Of a DNA stretch of 64,000 bases, positions 25,367-37,460 are shown piece by piece. The stretch's first letter is position 1, and each line of letters begins with the position of its first letter. The notes under the pieces are model-generated. The model had not been told where the DNA came from, searched no databases, and was given only the letters and a program-made list of their open reading frames with translations. This DNA comes from Colletes latitarsis (taxonomy: Eukaryota; Arthropoda; Insecta; Hymenoptera; Colletidae): positions 4,278,001 through 4,342,000 of the forward strand of contig NC_135141.1 of NCBI RefSeq assembly GCF_051014445.1, written 5' to 3'. A program made the translations under genes and the position numbers.

Positions 25367-28300
25367 GGTACCACATTACTACGTGATTCAAACCCGAGAA
25401 AACCCAGGATCTGGCCAACAGGTATGCGAAGAAGCCAAATCATTAGCCAGATGCGGGCATGACCCAGACCTAACCCAGCCATTACCGGTTTTATCCTTTA
25501 AAATACTGACCGAATCCAGGTTTAATTGACTGTCACTGTGAGGTGCCAAATTACTACGTGATTCAAACCAGAAAAAACCCAGGATCCGGCCAAGAAGTAT
25601 GCGATCAAGGCAAAATCATGAGCCAGATGCGGGCATAACCCAGACCTAACCCAGATCTAACCGGATGTATCCTCTGAAATATTGATCGATACAAGGTTTA
25701 ATTGACCGTTACTGTGTGGTACTACATTACTACGTCATGCAAACCCGAAAAAACCCAGGATCTGGTAAACGAGTATGCGAAGAAGGCAAAATCATGAGCC
25801 AGATGCGGGCATAACCCAGACCTAACCGGGGTTACCGACTAAAATACTGACCGAATCCAGGTTCAATAGACAGTCACTGTGAGGTGCCACATTACTACAT
25901 GATTCAAACCCGAAAAAACCCAGGATCCGGCCAACAAGTATGCGAAGAAGGCAAAATCATGAGCCAGATGCGGGCATAACCCAGACCTAACCCAGACCTA
26001 ACCGGTTTTATCCTCTAAAATATTGATCGATACCAGGTTGTATTGACTGTTACTGTGTGGTACCACATTACTACGTGATTCAAACCCGAAAAAACCCAGG
26101 ATCTGGCCAAAAAGTATGCGAAGAAGGCAAAATCATGAGCCAGATGCGGGCATAACCCAGACCTAACCCAGACCTAACCGGTCTTATCCTCTAAAATATT
26201 GATCGATACCAGGTTTTATTGACTGTTACTGTGTGGTACCACAATACTACGTGATTCAAACCCGAAAAAACCCAGGATATGGCCAAAAAGTATGCGAAGA
26301 AGGCAAAATCATGAGCCAGATGCGGGCATGACCCAGACCTAACCCAGACCTAACCGGTGTTATCCACTAAAATATTGATCGATACCAGGTTTAATTGAAT
26401 GGTACTGTGTGGTTCCACATTACTACGTGATTCAAACCCAGACCTAACCCAGGATCTGGCCAACAAGTATGCGAAGAAGGCAAAATCATGAGCCAGATGC
26501 GGGCATAACCCAGACCTAACCCAGACCTAACCGGGGTTACCGACTAAAATACTGACCGAATCCAGGTTTAATTGACCGTCACTGTGATGTGCCACATTAC
26601 TACGTGATTCAAACTCGAAAAAAACCCAGGATCTGGCCAACAAGTATGCGAAGATGGCAAAATCATGAGCCAGATGCGGGCATAACCCAGACCTAACCCA
26701 GACATAACCGGTTTTATCCTCTAAAATATTTACCGATACCAGGTTTAATTGAATTATACTGTGAGGTTCCACATTACTACGTGATTCAAACCCAGACCTT
26801 ACCCAAGATCTGGCCAACAAGTATGCGATGAAGGCAAAATCATGAGCCGGATGTGGGCATAGCCCAGACCTAACCCAGACCTAACCGGATTTATCCTCTG
26901 AAATATTGATCGATACAAGGTTTAATTGACTGTTACTGTGTGGTACCACATTACTACGTCATGCAAACCCGAAAAAACCCTGGATCTGGTAAACGAGTAT
27001 GCGAAGAAGGCAAAATCATGAGCCAGATGCGGGCATAACCCAGACCTAACCCAGACCTAACCGGTTTTATCCTCTAAAATATTGATCGATACCAGGTTTA
27101 ATTGACTGTTACTGTGTGGTACCACATTACTACGTGATTCAAACCCGAAAAAACCCAAGATCCGGCCAACAGGTATGCGAAGAAGGCAAAATCATGAGCC
27201 AGATGCGGGCATAACCCAGACCTAACCCAGACCTGACCGGTTTTATCCTCTAAAATATTGATCGATACCAGGTTTAATTGAATGGTACTGTGTGGTTCCA
27301 CATTACTACGTGATTCAAACCCAGACCTAACCCAGGATCTGGCCAACAAGTATGCGAAGAAGGCAAAATCATGAGCCAGATGCGGGCATAACCCAGACAT
27401 AACACAGACCTAACGGGTGTTACCGACTAAAATACTGACCGAATCCAGGCTTAATTGACAGCTACTGTGTGGTACCACATTACTACGTGATTCAAACCCG
27501 AGAAAACCCAGGATCTGGCCAACAAGTATGCGAAGAAGGCAAACTCATGAGCCATATACGGGCATAACCCAGACCTAACCGGTGTCATCCTTTAAAATAT
27601 TGACCGAAACCAAGTTTAATGGACTGTTTCAGTGTGGTACCACATTACTACGTGAATTAAACCCGAGAAAACCCAGGATCTGGTAAACAAGTATGCGAAG
27701 AAGGCAAAATCATGAGCCAGATGCGGGCATGACCCAGACCTAACCCAGCCATTACCGGTTTTATCCTTTAAAATACTGACCGAATCCAGGTTTAATTGAC
27801 TGTCACTGTGAGGTGCCACATTACTATGTGACTCAAATCTGAAAAAACCCAGGATCTGGCCAACAAGTATGCGAAGAAGGCAAAATCATGAGCCAGATGC
27901 GGGCATAACCCAGACCTAACCCAGACCTAACCGGTTTTATCCTCTGAAATATTGATCGATACCAGGTTTAATTGAATGGTACTGTGTGGTTCCACATTAC
28001 TACGTGATTCAAACCCAGACCTAACCCAGGATCTGGCCAACAGGTATGCGAAGAAGGCAATGTCATGAGCCAGATGCGGGCATAACCCAGACCTAACCCT
28101 GACCTAACCGGTTTTATCCTCTAAAATATTGATCGATACCAGGTTTAATTGAATGGTACTGTGTGGTTCCACATTACTACGTGATTCAAACCCAGACCTA
28201 ACCCAGGATCTGGCCAACAGGTATGCGAAGAAGGCAATGTCATGAGCCAGATGCGGGCATTACCCAGACCTAACCCTGACCTAACCGGTTTTATCCTCTC

Positions 28301-29396
28301 AAATATTGATCGATAGCAGGTTTAATCGACTGTTACTGTGTGGTACCACATTACTACGTGATTCAAACCCGAAAATACCCAGGATCTGGCCAACACGAAA
28401 CCGGGAAAGGCAAAATCATGAGCCAGATGCGGGCATAACCCAGACCTAACACAGACCTAACCGGTGTTACCGACTAAAATACTGACCGAATTCGGGTTTA
28501 ATTTACTGTTACTGTGTGGTACCACATTACTATGTGATTCAGACCCGAAAAAACCCAGGATGTGGTAAACAAGTACGCGAAGAAGGCAAAATCATGAGCC
28601 AGATGCGGGCATAACCCAGACCTAACCCAGACCTTACCGGTTTTATCCAGAAAAATATTGATCGAAATCATGTTTAATTGACTGTTACTGTGTGGTGCCA
28701 CATTGCTATCTGATTCAAACCCGAGAAAACCAAGGATCTGGCCAACAAGTATGCGAAGAAGCCAAATCATGAGCCAGATGCGGGCATGACCCAGACCTAA
28801 CCCAGCCATTACCGGTTTTATCCTTTAAAATACTGACCGAATCCAGGTTTAATTGACTGTCACTGTGAGGTGCCAAATTACTACGTGATTCAAACCAGAA
28901 AAAACCCAGGATCCGGCCAAGAAGTATGCGATCAAGGCAAAATCATGAGCCAGATGCGGGCATAACCCAGACCTAACCCAGATCTAACCGGATGTATCCT
29001 TTGAAATATTGATCGATACAAGGTTTAATTGACCGTTACTGTGTGGTACTACATTACTACGTCATGCAAACCCGAAAAAACCCAGGATCTGGTAAACGAG
29101 TATGCGAAGAAGGCAAAATCATGAGCCTGATGCGGGCATAACCCAGACCTAACCCAGACCTAACCGGGGTTACCGACTAAAATACTGACCGAATCCAGGT
29201 TCAATAGACAGTCACTGTGAGGTGCCACATTACTACATGATTCAAACACGAAAAAACCCAGGATCCGGCCAACAAGTATGCGAAGAAGGCAAAATCATGA
29301 GCCAGATGCGGGCATAACCCAGACCTAACCCAGACCTAACCGGTTTTATCCTCTAAAATATTGATCGATACCAGGTTGTATTGACTGTTACTGTGT

Positions 29397-29572
29397 GGTA
29401 CCACATTACTACGTGATTCAAACCCGAAAAAACCCAGGATCTGGCCAAAAAGTATGCGAAGAAGGCAAAATCATGAGCCAGATGCGGGCATAACCCAGAC
29501 CTAACCCAGACCTAACCGGTTTTATCCTCTAAAATATTGATCGATACCAGGTTTTATTGACTGTTACTGTGT
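29397..29572 (+). repeat. Representative class A monomer (176 bp)
   Basis: This monomer is close to the array consensus. It starts with GGTACC inside the 12-bp palindrome TGTGGTACCACA, has CCCGAAAAAACCC where class B has AGACCTAACCC, carries two 11-bp AGACCTAACC(C) units before ACCGG, and ends with the ATCGAT-containing AT-rich part. It departs from consensus mainly in CCAAAAAGTATG (usually CCAACAAGTATG) and GGTTTTATTG near the end. Length 176 is not a multiple of three, so reading frames slip by two bases at each monomer. Class A is the commonest class by eye. Confidence 0.93.
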
Positions 29573-29660
29573 GGTACCACAATACTACGTGATTCAAACC
29601 CGAAAAAACCCAGGATCTGGCCAAAAAGTATGCGAAGAAGGCAAAATCATGAGCCAGATG

Positions 29661-32600
29661 TGGCATAACCCAGACCTAACCCAGACCTAACCGGTTTTAT
29701 CCTCTGAAATATTGATCGATACCAGGTTTAATTGAATGGTACTGTGTGGTTCCACATTACTACGTGATTCAAACCCAGACCTAACCCAGGATCTGGCCAA
29801 CAGGTATGCGAAGAAGGCAATGTCATGAGCCAGATGCGGGCATTACCCAGACCTAACCCTGACCTAACCGGTTTTATCCTCTCAAATATTGATCGATAGC
29901 AGGTTTAATCGACTGTTACTGTGTGGTACCACATTACTACGTGATTCAAACCCGAAAAAACCCAGGATCTGGCCAACACGAAACCGGGAAAGGCAAAATC
30001 ATGAGCCAGATGCGGGCATAACCCAGACCTAACACAGACCTATCCGGTGTTACCGACTAAAATACTGACCGAATTCGGGTGTAATTTACTGTTACTGTGT
30101 GGTACCACATTACTACGTGATTCAGACCCGAAAAAACCCAGGATGTGGTAAACAAGTACGCGAAGAAGGCAAAATCATGATCCAGATGCGGGCATAACCC
30201 AGACCTAACCCAGACCTAACCGGTGTTATCCACTAAAATATTGATCGATACCAGGATTAATTGAATGGTACTGTGTGGTTCCACAATACTACGTGATTCA
30301 AACCCAGACCTAACCCAGGATCTGGCCAACAAGTATGCGAAAATGCAAAACCATGAGCCAGATGCGGGCATAACCCAGACCTAACCCAGACCTAATCGGT
30401 GTTATCCACTAAAATATTGATCGAAACCAAGTTTAAGTGACTGTTTCTGAGTGGTACCACATTACTACGTGATTCAAACCTTAAAAAACCAAGGATCTGG
30501 GCAACAAGAATGCGGAAAAGGCAAAATCATGAGCCAGAAGCGGGCATAACCCAGACCTAACCCAGACCTAACCGGTGTTACCGACTAAAATATTGATCGA
30601 AACCAAGTTTAAGTGACTGTTTCTGAGTGGTACCACATGACTACGTGATTCAAACCCTAAAAAACCAAGGATCTGGGCAACAAGAATGCGGAAAAGGCAA
30701 AATCGTTAGCCAGATGCGGGCATAACCCAGACCTAACCCGGACCTAACCGGTGTTACCGACTAAAATACAGACCGAATTCGGGTTTAATTCACTGTTACT
30801 GTGTGGTACCACGTTACTACCTGATTCAAACACGAAAAAAGCCCTGGATCTGGCCAACAAGTATGCGAAGAAGGCAAAATCATGAACCAGATGCGGGCAT
30901 AACCCAGACCTAACCCAGACCTAACCGGTGTTACCGACTAATATACTGAGCGAATTCAGGTTTAATTCACTGTTACTATGTGGTACCACGTTACTACGTG
31001 ACTCAAACCCGAAAAAACTAAGAATCTGGACAACAAGTATGCGAAGAAGGCAAAATCATGAGCCAGATGCGGGCATAACTCACACCTAAGCCACACCTAA
31101 CCGGTGTCATCCTTTAAAATATTGATCGAAGCCAGGTTTAATTGACTGTTTAAATGTGGTACAACATTACTACGTGATTCAAACCCGAAAAAACCCAGGA
31201 TCTGGCCAACAAGTATGCGAAGAAGGCAAAATCATGAGCCAGATGCGGGCATAACCCAGACATAACACAGACCTAACGGGTGTTACCGACTAAAATACTG
31301 ACCGAATCCAGGCTTAATTGACAGCTACTGTGTGGTACCACATTACTACGTGATTCAAACCCGAGAAAACCCAGGATCTGGCCAACAAGTATGCGAAGAA
31401 GGCAAAATCATGAGCCATATACGGGCATAACCCAGACCTAACCGGTGTCATCCTTTAAAATATTGACCGAAACCAAGTTTAATGGACTGTTTCAGTGTGG
31501 TACCACATTACTACGTGACTTAAACCCGAGAAAACCCAGGATCTGGTAAACAAGTATGCGAAGAAGGCAAAATCATGAGCCAGATGCGGGCATGACCCAG
31601 ACCTAACCCAGCCATTACCGGTTTTATCCTTTAAAATACTGACCGAATCCAGGTTTAATTGACTGTCACTGTGAGGTGCCACATTACTATGTGACTCAAA
31701 TCTGAAAAAACCCAGGATCTGGCCAACAAGTATGCGAAGAAGGCAAAATCATGAGCCAGATGCGGGCATAACCCAGACCTAACCCAGACCTAACCGGTTT
31801 TATCCTCTGAAATATTGATCGATACCAGGTTTAATTGAATGGTACTGTGTGGCTCCACATTACTACGTGATTCAAACCCAGACCTAACCCAGGATCTGGC
31901 CCACAGGTATGCGAAGAAGGCAATGTCATGAGCCAGATGCGGGCATAACCCAGACCTAACCCTGACCTAACCGGTTTTATCCTCTAAAATATTGATCGAT
32001 ACCAGGTTCAATTGATTGTTACTGTGTGGTACCACATTACTACGTGATTCAAACCCGAAAAAACTCAGGATCTGGCCAACACGAATCCGGAAAAGGCAAA
32101 ATCATGAGCCAGATGCGGGCATAACCCAGACCTAACACAGACCTATCCGGTGTTACCGACTAAAATACTGACCGAATTCGGGTTTAATTCACTGTTACTG
32201 TGTGGTACCACGTTACTACCTGATTCAAACATGAGCCAGATGCGGGCATAACTCACACCTAACCCACACCTAACCGGTGTCATCCTGTAGAATATTGGTC
32301 GAAGCCAGGTTTAATTGACTGTTTCAATGTGGTACAACATTACTACGTGATTCAAACCCGAAAAAACCCAGGATCTGGCCAACAAGTATGCGAAGAAGGC
32401 AAAATCATGAGCCAGATGCGGGCATAACCCAGACATAACACAGACCTAACCGGTGTTACCGACTAAAATACTGACCGAATCCAGGCTTAGTTGACAGCTA
32501 CTGTGTGGTACCACATTACTACGTGATTCAAACCCGAGAAAACCCAGGATCTGGCCAACAGGTATGCGAAGAAGCCAAATCATTAGCCAGATGCGGGCAT

Positions 32601-35600
32601 GACCCAGACCTAACCCAGCCATTACCGGTTTTATCCTTTAAAATACTGACCGAATCCAGGTTTAATTGACTGTCACTGTGAGGTGCCAAATTACTACGTG
32701 ATTCAAACCAGAAAAAACCCAGGATCCGGCCAAGAAGTATGCGATCAAGGCAAAATCATGAGCCAGATGCGGGCATAACCCAGACCTAACCCAGATCTAA
32801 CCGGATGTATCCTCTGAAATATTGATCGATACAAGGTTTAATTGACCGTTACTGTGTGGTACTACATTACTACGTCATGCAAACCCGAAAAAACCCAGGA
32901 TCTGGTAAACGAGTATGCGAAGAAGGCAAAATCATGAGCCAGATGCGGGCATAACCCAGACCTAACCGGGGTTACCGACTAAAATACTGACCGAATCCAG
33001 GTTCAATAGACAGTCACTGTGAGGTGCCACATTACTACATGATTCAAACCCGAAAAAACCCAGGATCCGGCCAACAAGTATGCGAAGAAGGCAAAATCAT
33101 GAGCCAGATGCGGGCATAACCCAGACCTAACCCAGACCTAACCGGTTTTATCCTCTAAAATATTGATCGATACCAGGTTGTATTGACTGTTACTGTGTGG
33201 TACCACATTACTACGTGATTCAAACCCGAAAAAACCCAGGATCTGGCCAAAAAGTATGCGAAGAAGGCAAAATCATGAGCCAGATGCGGGCATAACCCAG
33301 ACCTAACCCAGACCTAACCGGTCTTATCCTCTAAAATATTGATCGATACCAGGTTTTATTGACTGTTACTGTGTGGTACCACAATACTACGTGATTCAAA
33401 CCCGAAAAAACCCAGGATATGGCCAAAAAGTATGCGAAGAAGGCAAAATCATGAGCCAGATGCGGGCATGACCCAGACCTAACCCAGACCTAACCGGTGT
33501 TATCCACTAAAATATTGATCGATACCAGGTTTAATTGAATGGTACTGTGTGGTTCCACATTACTACGTGATTCAAACCCAGACCTAACCCAGGATCTGGC
33601 CAACAAGTATGCGAAGAAGGCAAAATCATGAGCCAGATGCGGGCATAACCCAGACCTAACCCAGACCTAACCGGGGTTACCGACTAAAATACTGACCGAA
33701 TCCAGGTTTAATTGACCGTCACTGTGATGTGCCACATTACTACGTGATTCAAACTCGAAAAAAACCCAGGATCTGGCCAACAAGTATGCGAAGATGGCAA
33801 AATCATGAGCCAGATGCGGGCATAACCCAGACCTAACCCAGACATAACCGGTTTTATCCTCTAAAATATTTACCGATACCAGGTTTAATTGAATTATACT
33901 GTGAGGTTCCACATTACTACGTGATTCAAACCCAGACCTTACCCAAGATCTGGCCAACAAGTATGCGATGAAGGCAAAATCATGAGCCGGATGTGGGCAT
34001 AGCCCAGACCTAACCCAGACCTAACCGGATTTATCCTCTGAAATATTGATCGATACAAGGTTTAATTGACTGTTACTGTGTGGTACCACATTACTACGTC
34101 ATGCAAACCCGAAAAAACCCTGGATCTGGTAAACGAGTATGCGAAGAAGGCAAAATCATGAGCCAGATGCGGGCATAACCCAGACCTAACCCAGACCTAA
34201 CCGGTTTTATCCTCTAAAATATTGATCGATACCAGGTTTAATTGACTGTTACTGTGTGGTACCACATTACTACGTGATTCAAACCCGAAAAAACCCAAGA
34301 TCCGGCCAACAGGTATGCGAAGAAGGCAAAATCATGAGCCAGATGCGGGCATAACCCAGACCTAACCCAGACCTGACCGGTTTTATCCTCTAAAATATTG
34401 ATCGATACCAGGTTTAATTGAATGGTACTGTGTGGTTCCACATTACTACGTGATTCAAACCCAGACCTAACCCAGGATCTGGCCAACAAGTATGCGAAGA
34501 AGGCAAAATCATGAGCCAGATGCGGGCATAACCCAGACATAACACAGACCTAACGGGTGTTACCGACTAAAATACTGACCGAATCCAGGCTTAATTGACA
34601 GCTACTGTGTGGTACCACATTACTACGTGATTCAAACCCGAGAAAACCCAGGATCTGGCCAACAAGTATGCGAAGAAGGCAAACTCATGAGCCATATACG
34701 GGCATAACCCAGACCTAACCGGTGTCATCCTTTAAAATATTGACCGAAACCAAGTTTAATGGACTGTTTCAGTGTGGTACCACATTACTACGTGAATTAA
34801 ACCCGAGAAAACCCAGGATCTGGTAAACAAGTATGCGAAGAAGGCAAAATCATGAGCCAGATGCGGGCATGACCCAGACCTAACCCAGCCATTACCGGTT
34901 TTATCCTTTAAAATACTGACCGAATCCAGGTTTAATTGACTGTCACTGTGAGGTGCCACATTACTATGTGACTCAAATCTGAAAAAACCCAGGATCTGGC
35001 CAACAAGTATGCGAAGAAGGCAAAATCATGAGCCAGATGCGGGCATAACCCAGACCTAACCCAGACCTAACCGGTTTTATCCTCTGAAATATTGATCGAT
35101 ACCAGGTTTAATTGAATGGTACTGTGTGGTTCCACATTACTACGTGATTCAAACCCAGACCTAACCCAGGATCTGGCCAACAGGTATGCGAAGAAGGCAA
35201 TGTCATGAGCCAGATGCGGGCATAACCCAGACCTAACCCTGACCTAACCGGTTTTATCCTCTAAAATATTGATCGATACCAGGTTTAATTGAATGGTACT
35301 GTGTGGTTCCACATTACTACGTGATTCAAACCCAGACCTAACCCAGGATCTGGCCAACAGGTATGCGAAGAAGGCAATGTCATGAGCCAGATGCGGGCAT
35401 TACCCAGACCTAACCCTGACCTAACCGGTTTTATCCTCTCAAATATTGATCGATAGCAGGTTTAATCGACTGTTACTGTGTGGTACCACATTACTACGTG
35501 ATTCAAACCCGAAAATACCCAGGATCTGGCCAACACGAAACCGGGAAAGGCAAAATCATGAGCCAGATGCGGGCATAACCCAGACCTAACACAGACCTAA

Positions 35601-36800
35601 CCGGTGTTACCGACTAAAATACTGACCGAATTCGGGTTTAATTTACTGTTACTGTGTGGTACCACATTACTATGTGATTCAGACCCGAAAAAACCCAGGA
35701 TGTGGTAAACAAGTACGCGAAGAAGGCAAAATCATGAGCCAGATGCGGGCATAACCCAGACCTAACCCAGACCTTACCGGTTTTATCCAGAAAAATATTG
35801 ATCGAAATCATGTTTAATTGACTGTTACTGTGTGGTGCCACATTGCTATCTGATTCAAACCCGAGAAAACCAAGGATCTGGCCAACAAGTATGCGAAGAA
35901 GCCAAATCATGAGCCAGATGCGGGCATGACCCAGACCTAACCCAGCCATTACCGGTTTTATCCTTTAAAATACTGACCGAATCCAGGTTTAATTGACTGT
36001 CACTGTGAGGTGCCAAATTACTACGTGATTCAAACCAGAAAAAACCCAGGATCCGGCCAAGAAGTATGCGATCAAGGCAAAATCATGAGCCAGATGCGGG
36101 CATAACCCAGACCTAACCCAGATCTAACCGGATGTATCCTTTGAAATATTGATCGATACAAGGTTTAATTGACCGTTACTGTGTGGTACTACATTACTAC
36201 GTCATGCAAACCCGAAAAAACCCAGGATCTGGTAAACGAGTATGCGAAGAAGGCAAAATCATGAGCCTGATGCGGGCATAACCCAGACCTAACCCAGACC
36301 TAACCGGGGTTACCGACTAAAATACTGACCGAATCCAGGTTCAATAGACAGTCACTGTGAGGTGCCACATTACTACATGATTCAAACACGAAAAAACCCA
36401 GGATCCGGCCAACAAGTCTGCGAAGAAGGCAAAATCATGAGCCAGATGCGGGCATAACCCAGACCTAACCCAGACCTAACCGGTTTTATCCTCTAAAATA
36501 TTGATCGATACCAGGTTGTATTGACTGTTACTGTGTGGTACCACATTACTACGTGATTCAAACCCGAAAAAACCCAGGATCTGGCCAAAAAGTATGCGAA
36601 GAAGGCAAAATCATGAGCCAGATGCGGGCATAACCCAGACCTAACCCAGACCTAACCGGTTTTATCCTCTAAAATATTGATCGATACCAGGTTTTATTGA
36701 CTGTTACTGTGTGGTACCACAATACTACGTGATTCAAACCCGAAAAAACCCAGGATCTGGCCAAAAAGTATGCGAAGAAGGCAAAATCATGAGCCAGATG
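29661..36800 (+). repeat. Macro-duplication copy 2 (7140 bp)
   Basis: Tandem copy of 23214-29660 with an extra 693 bp (about 30856-31548). The extra part matches 21164-21826, so the longer form is probably ancestral and copy 1 lost four monomers. Homology ends at 36800, where the next base series changes from TGGCATAACCC to CGGGCATGACCC. The near-identity dates this as one of the youngest rearrangements in the window. Confidence 0.95.
32204..32330 (+). repeat. Truncated 127-bp monomer, copy 6
   Basis: The junction is at 32230/32231, exactly 7140 bp after copy 5, in the second macro-duplicate copy. It is the last example in the window; none is seen in the 31 kb that follow. Confidence 0.93.
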
Positions 36801-37460
36801 CGGGCATGACCCAGACCTAACCCAGACCTAACCGGTGTTATCCACTAAAATATTGATCGATACCAGGTTTAATTGAATGGTACTGTGTGGTTCCACATTA
36901 CTACGTGATTCAAACCCAGACCTAACCCAGGATCTGGCCAACAAGTATGCGAAGAAGGCAAAATCATGAGCCAGATGCGGGCATAACCCAGACCTAACCC
37001 AGACCTAACCGGGGTTACCGACTAAAATACTGACCGAATCCAGGTTTAATTGACTGTCACTGTGATGTGCCACATTACTACGTGATTGAAACTCGAAAAA
37101 AACCCAGGATCTGGCCAACAAGTATGCGAAGATGGCAAAATCATGAGCCAGATGCGGGCATAACCCAGACCTAACCCAGACATAACCGGTTTTATCCTCT
37201 AAAATATTGATCGATACCGGGTTTTATTGACTGTTACTGTGTGGTACCACAATACTACGTGATTCAAACCCGAAAAAACCCAGGATCTGGCCAAAAAGTA
37301 TGCGAAGAAGGCAAAATCATGAGCCAGATGCGGGCATGACCCAGACCTAACCCAGACCTAACCGGTGTTATCCACTAAAATATTGATCGATACCAGGTTT
37401 AATTGAATGGTACTGTGTGGTTCCACATTACTACGTGATTCAAACCCAGACCTAACCCCT
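36655..37460 (+). repeat. 530-bp three-monomer local duplication
   Basis: About 36655-36930 is repeated at 37185-37460 at offset 530 bp, covering GGTACCACAATACTACG, GGGCATGACCC and the following class B start. The second copy ends with a 5-bp loss (CTAACCCCTGGCC near 37454, normally CTAACCCAGGATCTGGCC), a private deletion. Confidence 0.8.

Larger units (their letters stand above)
23214..29660 (+). repeat. Macro-duplication copy 1 (6447 bp)
   Basis: It is the head-to-tail neighbour of 29661-36800. 23214-24438 aligns at offset 6447 and 24409-29660 at offset 7140. Reading line by line, the 5252-bp right part shows only two differences: CCTAGCCGG near 24829 against CCTAACCGG, and AACAAGTATG near 29278 against AACAAGTCTG near 36418. 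The left boundary lies between about 23182 and 23214, and both copies share the rare ATGTGGCATAACCC start. The change in offset reflects four monomers (693 bp) absent here at 24409-24438. Confidence 0.95.

Noticed and set aside
29397..29572. CENP-B box in the monomer
   Set aside because: I checked the TTCG-containing positions of the consensus on both strands; none has the required A and CGGG at the right spacing.
29397..29572. Homology to the Arabidopsis, Brassica or human centromere satellites
   Set aside because: Length is similar, but I see no convincing shared sequence beyond a short GAAGAAGG-type stretch; the species cannot be assigned this way.
23214..36800. Long terminal repeat element or other mobile element as the cause of the macro-duplication
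   Set aside because: The duplicated unit consists only of satellite monomers, with no terminal repeats, coding region, primer-binding site or target-site duplication.
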